NCBI RefSeq assembly: GCF_035582795.1
Contig: NC_134370.1
Location: 31,855,501-31,919,500, forward strand
Length of the DNA: 64,000 nucleotides
Reading direction: 5' to 3'
From: Mycteria americana
Taxonomy: Eukaryota > Chordata > Aves > Ciconiiformes > Ciconiidae
Shown: positions 23,601 to 32,998 of the stretch, piece after piece
How positions within the stretch are numbered: the first letter of the stretch is position 1
How the letters are laid out: every line of letters begins with the position of its first letter
The notes under the pieces: model-generated
What the model saw: the letters and a program-made list of their open reading frames with translations, nothing else
Told to the model about the DNA's origin: nothing
Databases searched by the model: none
Program-made: the position numbers and the translations under genes

Positions 23601-24728
23601 TGTTTAACATTTCGGGATGAAGACATTACCAGATCTGCTACACGTAAAATTTGTATTACATTTGTAATTTACAAATGTATATCAGCGGCTATTGTCAATA
23701 TAACTGTTTTAAATATAATAGCTACATACAGCTGCGGATGCTGCAGCATGACAGCAGGGAGAGCCTGCGTGTAAACTTCCCTATGAAAAAAACCCCTCAC
23801 TCCACATCTAGCAAACGTAAAAAGCTGTGTGAGGTGCAGTAATCAGCACCGAGGTAATGAGTCTTGGGAACCTAAGACTTCATAGGTTTTATAGTATCTG
23901 GAATATCTGACCATCCAGCCATATAATTATATGGCTAGATAGTGGAGATAGCGGGTTTTGAGGGTGACCTTGAAGGGGAGGTTTCTGAAGCAGCACGTTA
24001 ACTGTGAGAGAGGTCTCCAGCAGGACATCAGGCATGCTGTTTTCCAGATCCTATCCTTTGGGCAAAATGAATTTGCGCCTCTCTTGTAGAGCAAGATTAA
24101 TGTGTGCATGGGGAATGAAACAGGTCGGTGAACAGGGGAAGGATTTCGGGATAAAACAGTATGTTTGCGGGGAAACAGATGCATCCTGCAATCCCCACTT
24201 AATAACACTGCTGGCTCCTCTCAGGGACCTCATCAGCGTGGAGGCGAGGTGGAGATCAGCAGCGCTTGGGTGCTCGGAGAGCGAGTGGCTCACCCTGCAA
24301 ACCATCAGTGAATAGTCGTAACAGAAACCTTCCAGCTGGGCATATGCTCCTTGACATTGCATTAGTTCTGCCTCCCCTGAAGCAGTGGCCGTTTCTACGT
24401 CTAATCTGCACTTGGGGAAACCGAGGCACAGGGAGGATGTGGCACCCCAGGCTGACACAGCCACTCTGTGACAGAGCTGAGGATGTTATCCAGACCTCCT
24501 GCTGTTCACTCCCAAGCTTTAGCCACAATATAATTTCCCTAGACTTTCTCAGAGACGATCTATGCGGCAGTTCATGCTCAAATGTAGATTGAAAACAGTT
24601 CTCTTACCTACATACATCACCCCTTCTTTAGTCTTCTCTGCAGCCTCCGTCACTCCCTGCTTGGTCTTTTCTGCAGCAGCCACCACACCTTCTTTAGCAA
24701 TGGAGAAACCTTTCTTAAAGACATCCAT
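8641..24728 (-). CDS. SNCG: Gamma-synuclein, complete five-exon coding region
   Basis: The spliced coding parts, in transcript order, are 24728-24608, 19491-19450, 18564-18437, 9885-9799 and 8661-8641. They total 399 nt and encode 132 residues; human gamma-synuclein, from memory, has 127. Synucleins are small, natively unfolded proteins that bind curved acidic membranes as an amphipathic helix; the gamma form is abundant in peripheral and some central neurons. The start [16 protein letters not shown] matches the gamma paralogue (alpha begins MDVFMKGL). Imperfect 11-residue repeats with KTKEGV-like cores (KTKQGV, KTKEGV, KTKEQA, KTVEGA) run over residues 1-97. Residues 98-132 form a Pro/Gly/Glu tail. 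All introns have GT/AG ends and the phases agree. Lengths of 121, 42 and 21 coding nt for exons 1, 2 and 5 match the known synuclein gene structure. The gene is divergent from MMRN2, as in other vertebrates. Confidence 0.95.
8662..9798 (-). other. SNCG: SNCG intron 4
   Basis: The intron begins gtgagg and ends tctcacag on the minus strand. It contains a CpG-rich stretch at about 8875-9060. No repeat or extra exon was recognised. Open frames of up to 149 codons on the minus strand overlap one another and show no family resemblance. Confidence 0.8.
9799..9885 (-). CDS. SNCG: SNCG coding exon 4 (residues 98-126, acidic tail)
   Basis: This 87-nt exon lies between the acceptor ttggcag and the donor gtgagg and is phase 0 at both ends. 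It starts [17 protein letters not shown] and continues through an Ala/Pro segment to STGGGGE. The EDx start directly after VVKK matches the gamma-synuclein EDL start. The exon is very GC-rich and CpG-rich, unlike exons 1-3. Human exon 4 has 24 codons rich in Glu and Lys, from memory; this one has 29 codons rich in Pro, Gly and Ala. It was assigned from splice sites, phase and the conserved first residues, so confidence is slightly lower. Confidence 0.87.
12605..12785 (+). mobile_element. Probable MIR (CORE-SINE) relic
   Basis: The order gaagagccagaa, cctgggtacc, ccagctataacactgactcacagcgtgatgctgggcaag (split here by short divergent bases), then cctcctcatt and gggataa follows the MIR core consensus as I remember it. 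It is strongly diverged, as expected of an element that old. It lies inside SNCG intron 3. Boundaries are approximate. Confidence 0.6.
13065..13145. repeat. AT-rich low-complexity block
   Basis: About 80 bp of nearly pure A/T with interleaved tatata and tttttta runs and several self-complementary stretches. It lies inside SNCG intron 3. Confidence 0.8.
15035..15051. repeat. Short GT microsatellite
   Basis: A gtgagtgtgtgtgtgtg tract is followed by tacgcacatgcgc, an alternating purine/pyrimidine stretch. It lies in SNCG intron 3. Confidence 0.7.
18072..18269 (+). mobile_element. CR1 LINE 3'-end fragment
   Basis: The segment follows the 3' UTR of CR1 as I recall it. In order it shows cttcttttttt, gtgagggtggt, ggcacaggctgcccag, ttgtggagtctcc, cccacctggaca, aacctgctct, gggggttggacgagacgatc, aggtcccttccaa and the terminal attctgtgatt. 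It is a 5'-truncated copy, which is the normal state of CR1, with scattered mismatches. It lies on the strand opposite SNCG, in intron 3 about 170 bp from exon 3. It is the main lineage clue in the window. Confidence 0.9.
18437..18564 (-). CDS. SNCG: SNCG coding exon 3 (residues 55-97, NAC-equivalent region)
   Basis: This 128-nt exon begins after a cccag acceptor and ends AAAAAG before gtatgt, in phase 0. It encodes [19 protein letters not shown] and then [23 protein letters not shown]. It is the equivalent of the aggregation-prone NAC region of alpha-synuclein. As in other gamma-synucleins, it lacks the strongly hydrophobic VTGVTAVAQ core and carries extra acidic and polar residues. A CR1 repeat fragment ends only about 170 bp beyond its donor. 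Confidence 0.95.
18565..19449 (-). other. SNCG: SNCG intron 2
   Basis: This 885-bp intron lies between the donor gtaagag at the end of exon 2 and the acceptor cccag before exon 3. Nothing else was recognised in it. Confidence 0.85.
19450..19491 (-). CDS. SNCG: SNCG coding exon 2 (residues 41-54)
   Basis: This 42-nt exon lies between the acceptor tttcacag and the donor gtaagag. With the carried-over G it reads [14 protein letters not shown]. The residues at alpha-synuclein positions 50, 51 and 53 are Gln, Ser and Thr. These are normal in gamma-synuclein, although the corresponding changes are disease-linked in human alpha-synuclein. Gly47 is alpha-like; human gamma has Asn there, from memory. 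Confidence 0.95.
22696..22708. repeat. Poly-C run (13)
   Basis: Uninterrupted run of thirteen C in SNCG intron 1. Confidence 0.9.
24400..24515 (-). mobile_element. Probable MIR (CORE-SINE) relic, reverse orientation
   Basis: The plus strand reads ggggaaaccgaggcacaggg, then acacagccactctgtgacag, agctgaggatg and ccagacctcctgctg. This is the reverse complement pattern of the MIR core and tail. It is diverged and lies in SNCG intron 1, roughly 100-200 bp from exon 1. Ends are approximate. Confidence 0.6.
24608..24728 (-). CDS. SNCG: SNCG coding exon 1 (residues 1-40 plus one base)
   Basis: This exon encodes the start methionine and the first three amphipathic repeats, from MDVFKKGFS through GVMYV. 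The ATG has A at -3, a good initiation context. The exon ends TATGTAG before the donor gtaagag, leaving one base of the glycine codon for exon 2. The 121-nt coding length is the same as in the alpha-synuclein start exon. Lys5, Phe8 and Met38 are gamma-type residues. Confidence 0.97.
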
Positions 24729-24930
24729 TCTTGTTGCTTGCTAGGGTATTACCTGGACGCTCTGAGTGAGGGACAGCAGCAAAAAGCACCTCAAGACCGG
24801 GACTGCAATATGCAGCCTTACCCTCGGTGGATACTCGGTTTCTCTGCCAGTCTGTCTTTGCTCTTACTCCTCCGCTGGATGAAGGCAGCGTGACAAACCT
24901 CGCAGCCTTTGCCGGCTCTTATTGATGAAG
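24729..24930 (-). promoter_or_regulatory. SNCG: SNCG 5' UTR and proximal promoter (approximate)
   Basis: This is sequence directly upstream of the SNCG start codon on the minus strand. A TATA-like element, CAATAAGAG, lies at 24925-24917 and would place a start site roughly 24890. That would give a 5' UTR of about 160 nt. This is inferred from sequence alone; no transcript evidence is available. A purine-rich tract follows further upstream at about 25004-25050. Confidence 0.4.
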
Positions 24931-27900
24931 TGCGCTGCAGTGTAGCCAATGCCTGTGAACAGCTGATACTGAAATATTAATGATTTGGATCTGCTTGGGA
25001 AGATTTAAGAAGGGAGGGGGAAAGGAGGAGAAGGAGGACATCGGTGGAGAAGGGACTGTCTGGAAAATTTCCAGACAGACAAAGCTTTTAAAATATGCTG
25101 CAATGCTCTCACTCAAGGATGCTCTCATGTGAAGAGGGAGAGTTTTTCTCTGAAGAGCTGAGTTCCTGAAAGAGCATCTCCCCAAGGCTGCAGCAGGAGG
25201 CAAACACAAGCTCTCCTGGGTTCCCAGGGACTGGAGAGCACGTAAAGCTGGTAGCATTTGTAGCAAACAAACAGGGTCAGGTTTCTTGGTCTGGCAGTTA
25301 CCAGAATCCATCCTGCACAAAACGATAACAAGAACATTATTTCTAGTAAATACTGAGAGAGAAAAAGGGAACCAGCTAGAGCTTGGTGCCCAAGTGAAGG
25401 GAGCTGGAAGTCCCACTTGCTATGTTTGTCAAGTCTGAAGTTGGCCCCTCAAGGCATTTAGTATAAATTACGGGTTTTGCTCAGCTGCACATCCCGTTAC
25501 AATGGTTCATTTCTGAAAAATCGGATGCCTGTTGGGGGAAATCCTGTTTCCTATTTGTTTCTCTGAGTTGCTGTAGTCAGAGCTCTGCCGCTGCAGAGCG
25601 AGACGACGTTTTACACCGACGCCATTGCTCACCTCAGAGGTCTGTGCTGCCGAGCACAGCGGGGCGAGAAAATCATCCAGCTGGGAACCGACTGGGGCAA
25701 TCTGACAGTTTGCATACAGGATCCAACAAGGCCTCACTAGGAAAAAATACCAAAATGCATTATCATTAATCACAGTTGGATATCGTAATGTGCTTAAAGT
25801 TAAACTCAAGCTAAACTGTTTTCCAAAGTAGACTCAGAGCGGCCCAAATCAGCTGTTGTCCCGCTAGCACAAACTGAAATTCAACGCAAGCACCCGTGAA
25901 AGCAATTGCTGGTGCAACAAGGTGATTATTTATTTTTATTATTATTTAATGGTGCCGTATCTGAAACTATGGAAGCCATGGAGCACTGGTCTCTGAGCGC
26001 AAACCTTGACCAGCTTTGGCTGCTTTTCCTTACCAGGCAAACAGAATATGAAATTCAGAGGTTTAACTGCGTTATGGGAGGGTAGCACACCGTAACGCCA
26101 TGAAGTGTTGTGGTCCGTAAGCCACTACTGCCGCAAATGATCAGCCTGGAAGGGTCAGATGGGGAATGACTACAGAGAAAAGACAAAAGTCTGAATAACA
26201 AAATGACATGTTTGTATATACATGCAGACAGGTACACAAACATAGTTCTTACTGTGGAAGTAAGCTTATTTCTTTAGGTTTTGGGAGTGTTTTTTTACTC
26301 CATACTGAAACAATTGAAAGACTGTTGATCTGGAGAATAACACACAGATTTATTAATCTTTTTCTCACAAATGGGTCTCCTTACTTATAAATGAAGAACA
26401 AATTTCCATTTGACTGTAGAGAAGCCAAATCTCTACATTCTCTGACAGACTAATAAATTTATCAATTGTTAATTTAAAAAAGTGCAAGACTCAGAGGAAG
26501 GCCATCACAACACACTAATTATTATAAGAGCTCTCATTGTTCTAGACTGTTGCAGCAAGGAATGAAAAAAGGTTTTTCTTACCATCTTTCAATATTTCCT
26601 TTAGGTGGCTGATTGACCGCTATCCAAGGTGCATGGCTGGTGCTCGTTTCTGCTCCCAGGGTATTCTTAAATTGCAGATATATGTGTCTTATTGTATCAT
26701 TAAGCTAGCTGCTCTCAGTGTCAGTCACAAGACTCCCATTGATTTCATTAGGCACAGGGCAGGAGTCTTGTTTTTACTACTTTGGTAAAAAGCGAATTTG
26801 CCATCTTTGGGAATTGCTACCAGGCTCACTTCCTTTTTCACTAGGCTTTCAAAGAGCATTAAAGCTGAGCACAGCGCTTCCCAGGGTTATGGGTTTTACT
26901 GGTATTTTCAGGAGAACGCCTAGCCTGATAAGGCTGAGAGAGAAGTGTATTTTGATTTTGTTATGCTCTTGTTCCGTCATTGTGATTTGTACAATTGAAT
27001 TCTACGTATTTTGCATTGCTATAAAAGGTAACAAATACATGAAATATCAAGCCGTCCTGGGCTTTGAAACATGAATCATCACCACATTGAATTAGCCAGT
27101 ACTCGAGTGGGATACTCCTTTCCTGCATTCTCCTCTCCTGATGACCTTCAGAAAGAGCTCACAAGAGGCATTTGAGTGCCGCTGGATCACTCCCAAGGCA
27201 GCAGGCAGTTTGCACAGGCATTGTTTTATCTTGAAACCCTTTTAGGAAGCTCTGGACTCAGGACAACGTCGTAGGTGATCTATATAGGACAAGCATCAAT
27301 AACAGCTCCTGAACGTTTGCCACCCCATGGCAACTGTGGTACCCTATTTCTATTCTAAGCAGAGGATTCAGTTCTGATTTGTTGCCAATCCTGCCTCGGA
27401 CAAACCTAACAACAGGAGCTAACGTAAGCAATGTTGGCTTTCAGATTTTGCGAGGATCTCAACTTTGTGCCTGAAAAGCAATTTTCCCCTTGTATTAGAT
27501 AACATAATCAGCAGCTAAAGAGAAGCTCCTCCAGTGAGCAATTCAGAAAACCCAAGTTCCCATCTCACGTGGGAGCAACCTCTTTTTCTCTGTTACCTAC
27601 CCTGGGACACTGGGGAGAAGTCAGTTAAGCTAGACATTATGTTCCCATTTTTTCTATTGAGTTTCATTCATATCACTTTGTAAACATATTCGTATCTCAC
27701 CAACATTTAGCTGATCTGCATAATACCAAAAGAAAGTCTCATCTTGATTTGTGCAATGACAAACCATCCAACTGTTGTTCATTTAAAGTCTGAATTCTAT
27801 CTGTTCAGGCTTGTTCATCGAGTCTCTTGCTGCATAACACCATAGTTTCTGGAGAGTTTCTGAAAGGTGCAGTTCCCCACCTCCCACACACCTAAACCTA

Positions 27901-30900
27901 AACCTCTCTCTGCGTGTTGGTGGCTCACATCTGGAAGCAGGCCTGTGCAATGCCTGCCCAGTAATTCTAGAATATGGGCAAGACAAGTCTAACTCAAGTC
28001 TACCTATTCCCAAAGCACAGACACAAGGGAAAGAAAACAACGCAAAGCAGAAATCAAGATTCCCTGTCCTCTATTGCCTGACTTTTCTCTGTGTCTGCAA
28101 CAGATCAAAACAGGATTTTACTTAATTTGTGTCTCTTCCCTCTTTAATTTTCCCAATTGCAACAAAACCTTAACCTCGTCCTTTAACGATGAACTTACGC
28201 TGGAGACTATCAGCCAACAAAAGCATCTCGCTGGATGAAAGGAGGGGGATTTGGTCATATTCTATTGAAGTATTTAAATGGTGCATGATGTTTGAAAGAC
28301 AGGTAAGGAAAGGAAAGACAGACTGCTTTTGTGGCTGATAAATATCCTTTGTTCAGGAAGTTTTTGTATGGAGAATAATATTAACATTAACAGGATCAAA
28401 CCTTGCTCTATATAAACAGAAATCCTCCCCCGCCCCCTCTTCATTTATGAAAACTTCAAAATGTCAAAAGGAGAACTGTCTCAGATCATTCATTTTCATG
28501 CCCTAACGAAAACAAAAACAAGCGGTTCTGTCAGACATCCTCTTGGCAAACAGTTTGGGACTTGAATCCTTGCATGTACGTTTGCATAGTTAATGAGTGA
28601 TTTCCTCTGCCAGGGAAGGAATAGCATGAAGGCTCACCACGGAGCCGTTTTTAAGGCACACACACAGCGAGCAGAGCGCTGCCGGTACAGCACTCAGCAG
28701 TCTTACATGACTGATCTCTGCTGTTGAATACCTTTGATAGCTTTTGAGCAAACTAATAAAAATATAGTCAACAAGAATTAATCTTCCTCCTCTGAAGGAC
28801 AGACTACTGAAAGGAATCCTCCCTAGCCCAGCAGCCCCCCTCCTGACGCTCCTCTCCCCTTGCTCTCCTTCCCAGGAGCTGCTGCACAGGCACGTGTGCG
28901 CATCGGTAGCAGGCAGAGAATGAGACAGCGTTTTCTGGATCTGAAAACCAATGCCTAATGAGAAGTTATGCCCTTGCTGTGCAACTATCAACAAAACTGT
29001 CCTATTCATCTTCCCAGACATAAAATCCTTGCAGTTATTCAGTCTGCTTCAGAGATTTGGAGCTAGGATATATGAATCTAAAGCAACACATGCTTATTAA
29101 AATAATTCCAGCTTTTCAAACATTTTTTCCAAGGCTTTTTTTTTTTTCCCTTTTACATACCCAGATTCGGAATTTAAGGCTATAATATAGATTTAAGAGC
29201 ACTACGGAGCAGGCAGTGAATCTGGGAAGATACAAAAGAAACAAACAAAAAATGGAATCTATTCACTGAAAATTTTAATTTCTAAGGGCTCTTTCTCCAG
29301 TGAGAAACCGACTGGAATAGCCAGTGCATTTGCTTCCCAAGTACATGCAAGTCATTTATCAAGCGTATTATTTGGCACTGCTTACTGTGTGGTCACCCAT
29401 CTCCTATCGAACCGTAGCTGCAGGGCTCTGACTAAACAAACAGAAAGGGGCCAGGATGAGATTTTGCATCTTACACAGATTATCCAGAAGACGGTGACGC
29501 TATTTGACAACTTGATTACGGAATTGCAAACAGGCCACTGAATTCTCGGGGTGGGCAACATTGGAGGGGGTTAAAAGCTGTGTTTAATGTAAGCGGTTAT
29601 AATCACCAGACAAGGCAAGAGTAGTCCTGACAGTTGTCTGCAATATCCCAGGGCATACCGATGAATCTGGTGTAACTGGCAATATCAACTCTTTCAAGAC
29701 TGGAAACAGTTTGAAGAGGCATTTCTCAGAAATACTTGGGGGAAAAGTATTTTCATCAATAAGGACACAGGAAAAAAAAGCCACTAATGACTGGGGACCA
29801 AGAGTGGAGGAATATCTGCCACCTGTCAAATTTGGTTGCCAAAATAGAGAGTGAGTGTGGTGGGTTTTTTTTGGCTAGCTGTTCTGAGAACTGCTAGAAA
29901 CTTCTGAGAAGCATCAGGGCAGCTCCCAACATCTCCATATGGCTATTACCACATCACTTACTGATAGGGTTTCAAGTATACGTTTGGAGTAACACCTATT
30001 TCCAAATCATTTTCCAAACTATGTTTTAAATTTGTCTCACCCGTTTCTTCCATTCCAGCAGTAGTATCCAGCTCCGTAAGGTACACCAAGCCTAAATCAG
30101 GCAACTGAACAGTGAATAGGTACCTGTTTGTATTAGCCAGTGCACAGGTGCCTTTCTCATCCAGTAGGTACCTCCTAGAAGACACTGACCTCAGAAGGCA
30201 ATGAGCAAATCGTTACAGCAAATGACCTTATACGTCTGTTTTCCCTGGTTCCACGCTAAGGCACCAGCTCAAAAGAGGCAGGCAAATTTGGGATGTATCA
30301 TGCTCCTAAATGGGTACTCTTCATACCTGTTCCTCTACAGATTTTAAGCAAGAAAACTTACAGCTCAGTCTGCCAATAAATCAAATGTTATGAACCAGCC
30401 ATATAACCTGAATATGTTATTCAGACACCCCATATCAGGACAGTTATTAGACAGAAATCTTAACTAGTGGTGTTTAGTAAGGAGGGTCCTTTGAATAATT
30501 AGTATCTTCCATGTGTTCATGGCAGCATCCTATGCTATGCCCATCACAAGGAAAGAGACATCAGTCCCCAGCACGCTCGATATTTTAAAACCTTTCATAA
30601 CTGCTACCAAAAAGTCATGCTGAATTACTAACTTGCAAAATGCCTGAGCAATCTGTGCCTCCCGATTGCTGCACTCGTGGGCAGCACCATTACAAAGGCA
30701 CAGAGAACAGGTTTTTGCACCTGAAGGAGCAGCAGATGTTCCAAGCCAGGAGGATGGCAGAGAGGCATTGCCCCACCACTTAGGAGGTATCACATCCACG
30801 AAGAATAAAGATGTAATGGCTGAGTTAAGGCTAATGGAAAGGTATATGTTGAAAGACAAGTCCAAAGGGTTTGTAAGTAGGTCACAAGTGGGGCAACTTC

Positions 30901-32580
30901 AATATCTGTAGCACTAAAATCGCTTTTCTGCAAGCCACGATCACGCAGCAGTTCAGGCTATAAGCCTGTTGTTTGTTTTGTCTCATGCTTGTTTCAGTTC
31001 CTTCCCAATAACAGGCCTTATTAAGTAAATATACATAATACTTAGGTCACATCCAGTTAGTTGTAAGAAAGGCACATTTGTATGTGAAACACGGCACATA
31101 AAATATTCACACATTAACATGCATTACAGCAGGATGCACGCAACTCTGAAATAAAAGCAGCAGAAAGGAACAGAGGGAAGTTGCTTATTTCTTTCAGTCT
31201 TTAGTCCCGAACTTGTGATTTCATCTCCCTGGAGAAGTGACTATAACAGCAAGAACAGGTTTTGCCCTTAAAATTATCAAAATCTCTCTCTGCTTTGCCC
31301 CATGTGCCACTGTCGCTGCCCTAGGGCTTAATTGCTCTTACACAGCGGTGCCTGTCCCAGGTCAGTAAGGGCATTTCTGCAGTTTTCTAGGTTCTTCCAT
31401 TAAGCATAAAAGAGGGGCAATCAGGAGAGGGGTCCAGTTCTAACCAGTGATAAGGAGATGCAAATCCACAGCCCTTAATAACAAGGCCTTCCAAAATCCT
31501 AGAGAGACTTTATCCTCTGTTTTTCAGCTGGCATTGGAACGACTCCAGAAAAGCTTTCCATTTAATGCTCTGCAGGATGTGCTGAACTTTAGGCTGCGCA
31601 TCTCATCATTCAACCTGAGACGTGATCTAGCAGTCCTGCACCAGAATTCCCACCTGTTTTGTCAGTGGAGCATCATTCTCCCTCATTTTTTTCTTAAAAA
31701 TGCCAGGGCACATCACCCTGCAAGACGGGGAGAAAAGAAATACAGTTTATGATAGCAACAAAACTAAAAGCAGCACCATCAAGTAAAGCAAAACCAGTAA
31801 GAAAACTACAGACAACCTCCAGAGCCTTTTTTTTTTTAATTATTATTAGGATGTGGTGACAGAGGTAGCTCTTTACAGCAGCTCTTGGCAAGTGTTTGTT
31901 TTTTTTTTTTTAACATTAATTAAAAATGCACAAAAAAATTAGGCGTGAGATCCAGAGATGAGAACCCAAATAGAAATTCTTAAAAATGCTCAATAATCCT
32001 GACCTCTCTGAAGGACTATTTCATGAAAATCTTCCACTTTGATGGGAACAGAGTATGGCAGTACAGAACAGAGCTACTTTGCAAAGGCCACACAAAAATT
32101 GAAGTTTGCAAACTCCTTTTTGCTCTACGTTTACTCTGACTCCCTTAATGCCCATAATTTGTTGTACATACCATGAATATTCTGCTGCTAAAGCCAGGGT
32201 ATTTCAGCCTTTAAATTGTAGAAAAAACCCCACGTGCAAGCAGGGTCTGTGACATTTTCTGGCACCGTAACGAGAGTCTGTTACACCACTCTATTTTCTT
32301 TCCTTTCTTTTCTCTTCCTTTCCTTTAAGCTAACATCCTTTTCCTGTGCCCGAGGGAGAAGGCAGTTGATAAAAGCCGAGTTCCTGTTCACAGATAAGTT
32401 TAGAAGGCAGCCAAGCTCAGAAGTTCCTTGAATAAGCTATATTCCTACCACCTTTTTTTCCCCCCCTCTGTCAGAGACGTTTGAGCCCCACACAGGAACC
32501 AGACTCACATTGTTCGATGTACTGTGGACGTTTCCACAGTAGCTGGGAGGGCCGAAAGCTTTTTCCGCCCTTTGTTACTA
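24931..32580. other. Divergent SNCG-MMRN2 intergenic region
   Basis: About 7.6 kb separate the head-to-head genes. A purine-rich tract (25004-25050) lies close to SNCG and a pyrimidine-rich tract (32292-32336) lies close to MMRN2. No reading frame here resembles a known family, although a 165-codon minus-strand frame lies at 24919-25416. No repeat element was recognised. Confidence 0.6.
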
Positions 32581-32720
32581 ATCTTTTTTTTTTTTTTTTC
32601 CTTCCTTCTTCCAACTTTCCAGTTAAAGAATATTGCCGGGGCATTCCTGAATTAATCCAGGCTGCATTTCAGAGAAGAGAACAAGAGACAGGTGTAACTG
32701 AGTGGGGAAAAAACCCCACG
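32481..32720 (+). promoter_or_regulatory. MMRN2: MMRN2 5' UTR / promoter-proximal region
   Basis: This is sequence directly upstream of the MMRN2 start. It contains a perfect inverted repeat, ACTGTGGA-cgtt-TCCACAGT, at 32521-32540. It also has a long pyrimidine tract (32584-32620) ending ccag at 32622 that has the form of a splice acceptor. If that acceptor is used, the coding exon begins at 32623 and an untranslated exon lies further upstream. The frame is open upstream to 32481 without a better start. Confidence 0.4.
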
Positions 32721-32998
32721 ATGCTAGTGAAGCTTTTGCTCATCTGTAGTACAATAGGGTTGGCAAAGCTGGTCAAACACTCAGACCATCATGGATATCA
32801 TGATGGTTCGGTGCACGAGCCACGCATTTATGACACCTCTGCGTACCCCCAGAGAACTCCTCTGCCTCCCAATAAGCTTCTTCCTCGTGTGACAGAAGGG
32901 CTCAGGGAGGATACTCAAGATTACCCTGCAAGTATGATCTCCTCACATCAGGAAGAGAGAGAGGATTTTGAAGCTGCGAGCCCACAGTCCCAAAATGG
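32721..32998 (+). CDS. MMRN2: MMRN2 coding exon 1 (signal peptide, His-rich segment)
   Basis: The chosen ATG has A at -3 and opens a hydrophobic signal peptide, MLVKLLLICSTIGLA. An in-frame ATG 80 codons upstream would bury this signal and was rejected. The mature start KHSDHHGYHDGSVHE carries five His in about 15 residues, followed by a Pro-rich and acidic linker. The exon ends AATGG before the donor gtaagt, leaving two bases of the glycine codon. Confidence 0.93.

Larger units (their letters stand above)
19492..24607 (-). other. SNCG: SNCG intron 1 (5.1 kb)
   Basis: The intron begins gtaagag and ends tttcacag. It contains a probable MIR relic at about 24400-24515 and a C13 homopolymer at 22696-22708. 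The remainder is unique sequence with no supported exon. Confidence 0.8.

Noticed and set aside
24608-24728. Assignment of the synuclein gene as SNCA (alpha) next to MMRN1
   Set aside because: [19 protein letters not shown] and the EDV tail are gamma-type. The neighbouring multimerin has MMRN2-type blocks, and no MMRN1 features such as an EGF domain are present.
24919-25416. 165-codon minus-strand frame directly upstream of SNCG
   Set aside because: It overlaps the probable promoter and a low-complexity purine tract, and resembles no family. Its C-terminal part is translated from the purine tract.
32481-32720. In-frame upstream ATG as the MMRN2 start
   Set aside because: It would place 80 residues, including a poly-Phe run translated from a T tract, before the signal peptide. 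The T tract looks like a splice acceptor.
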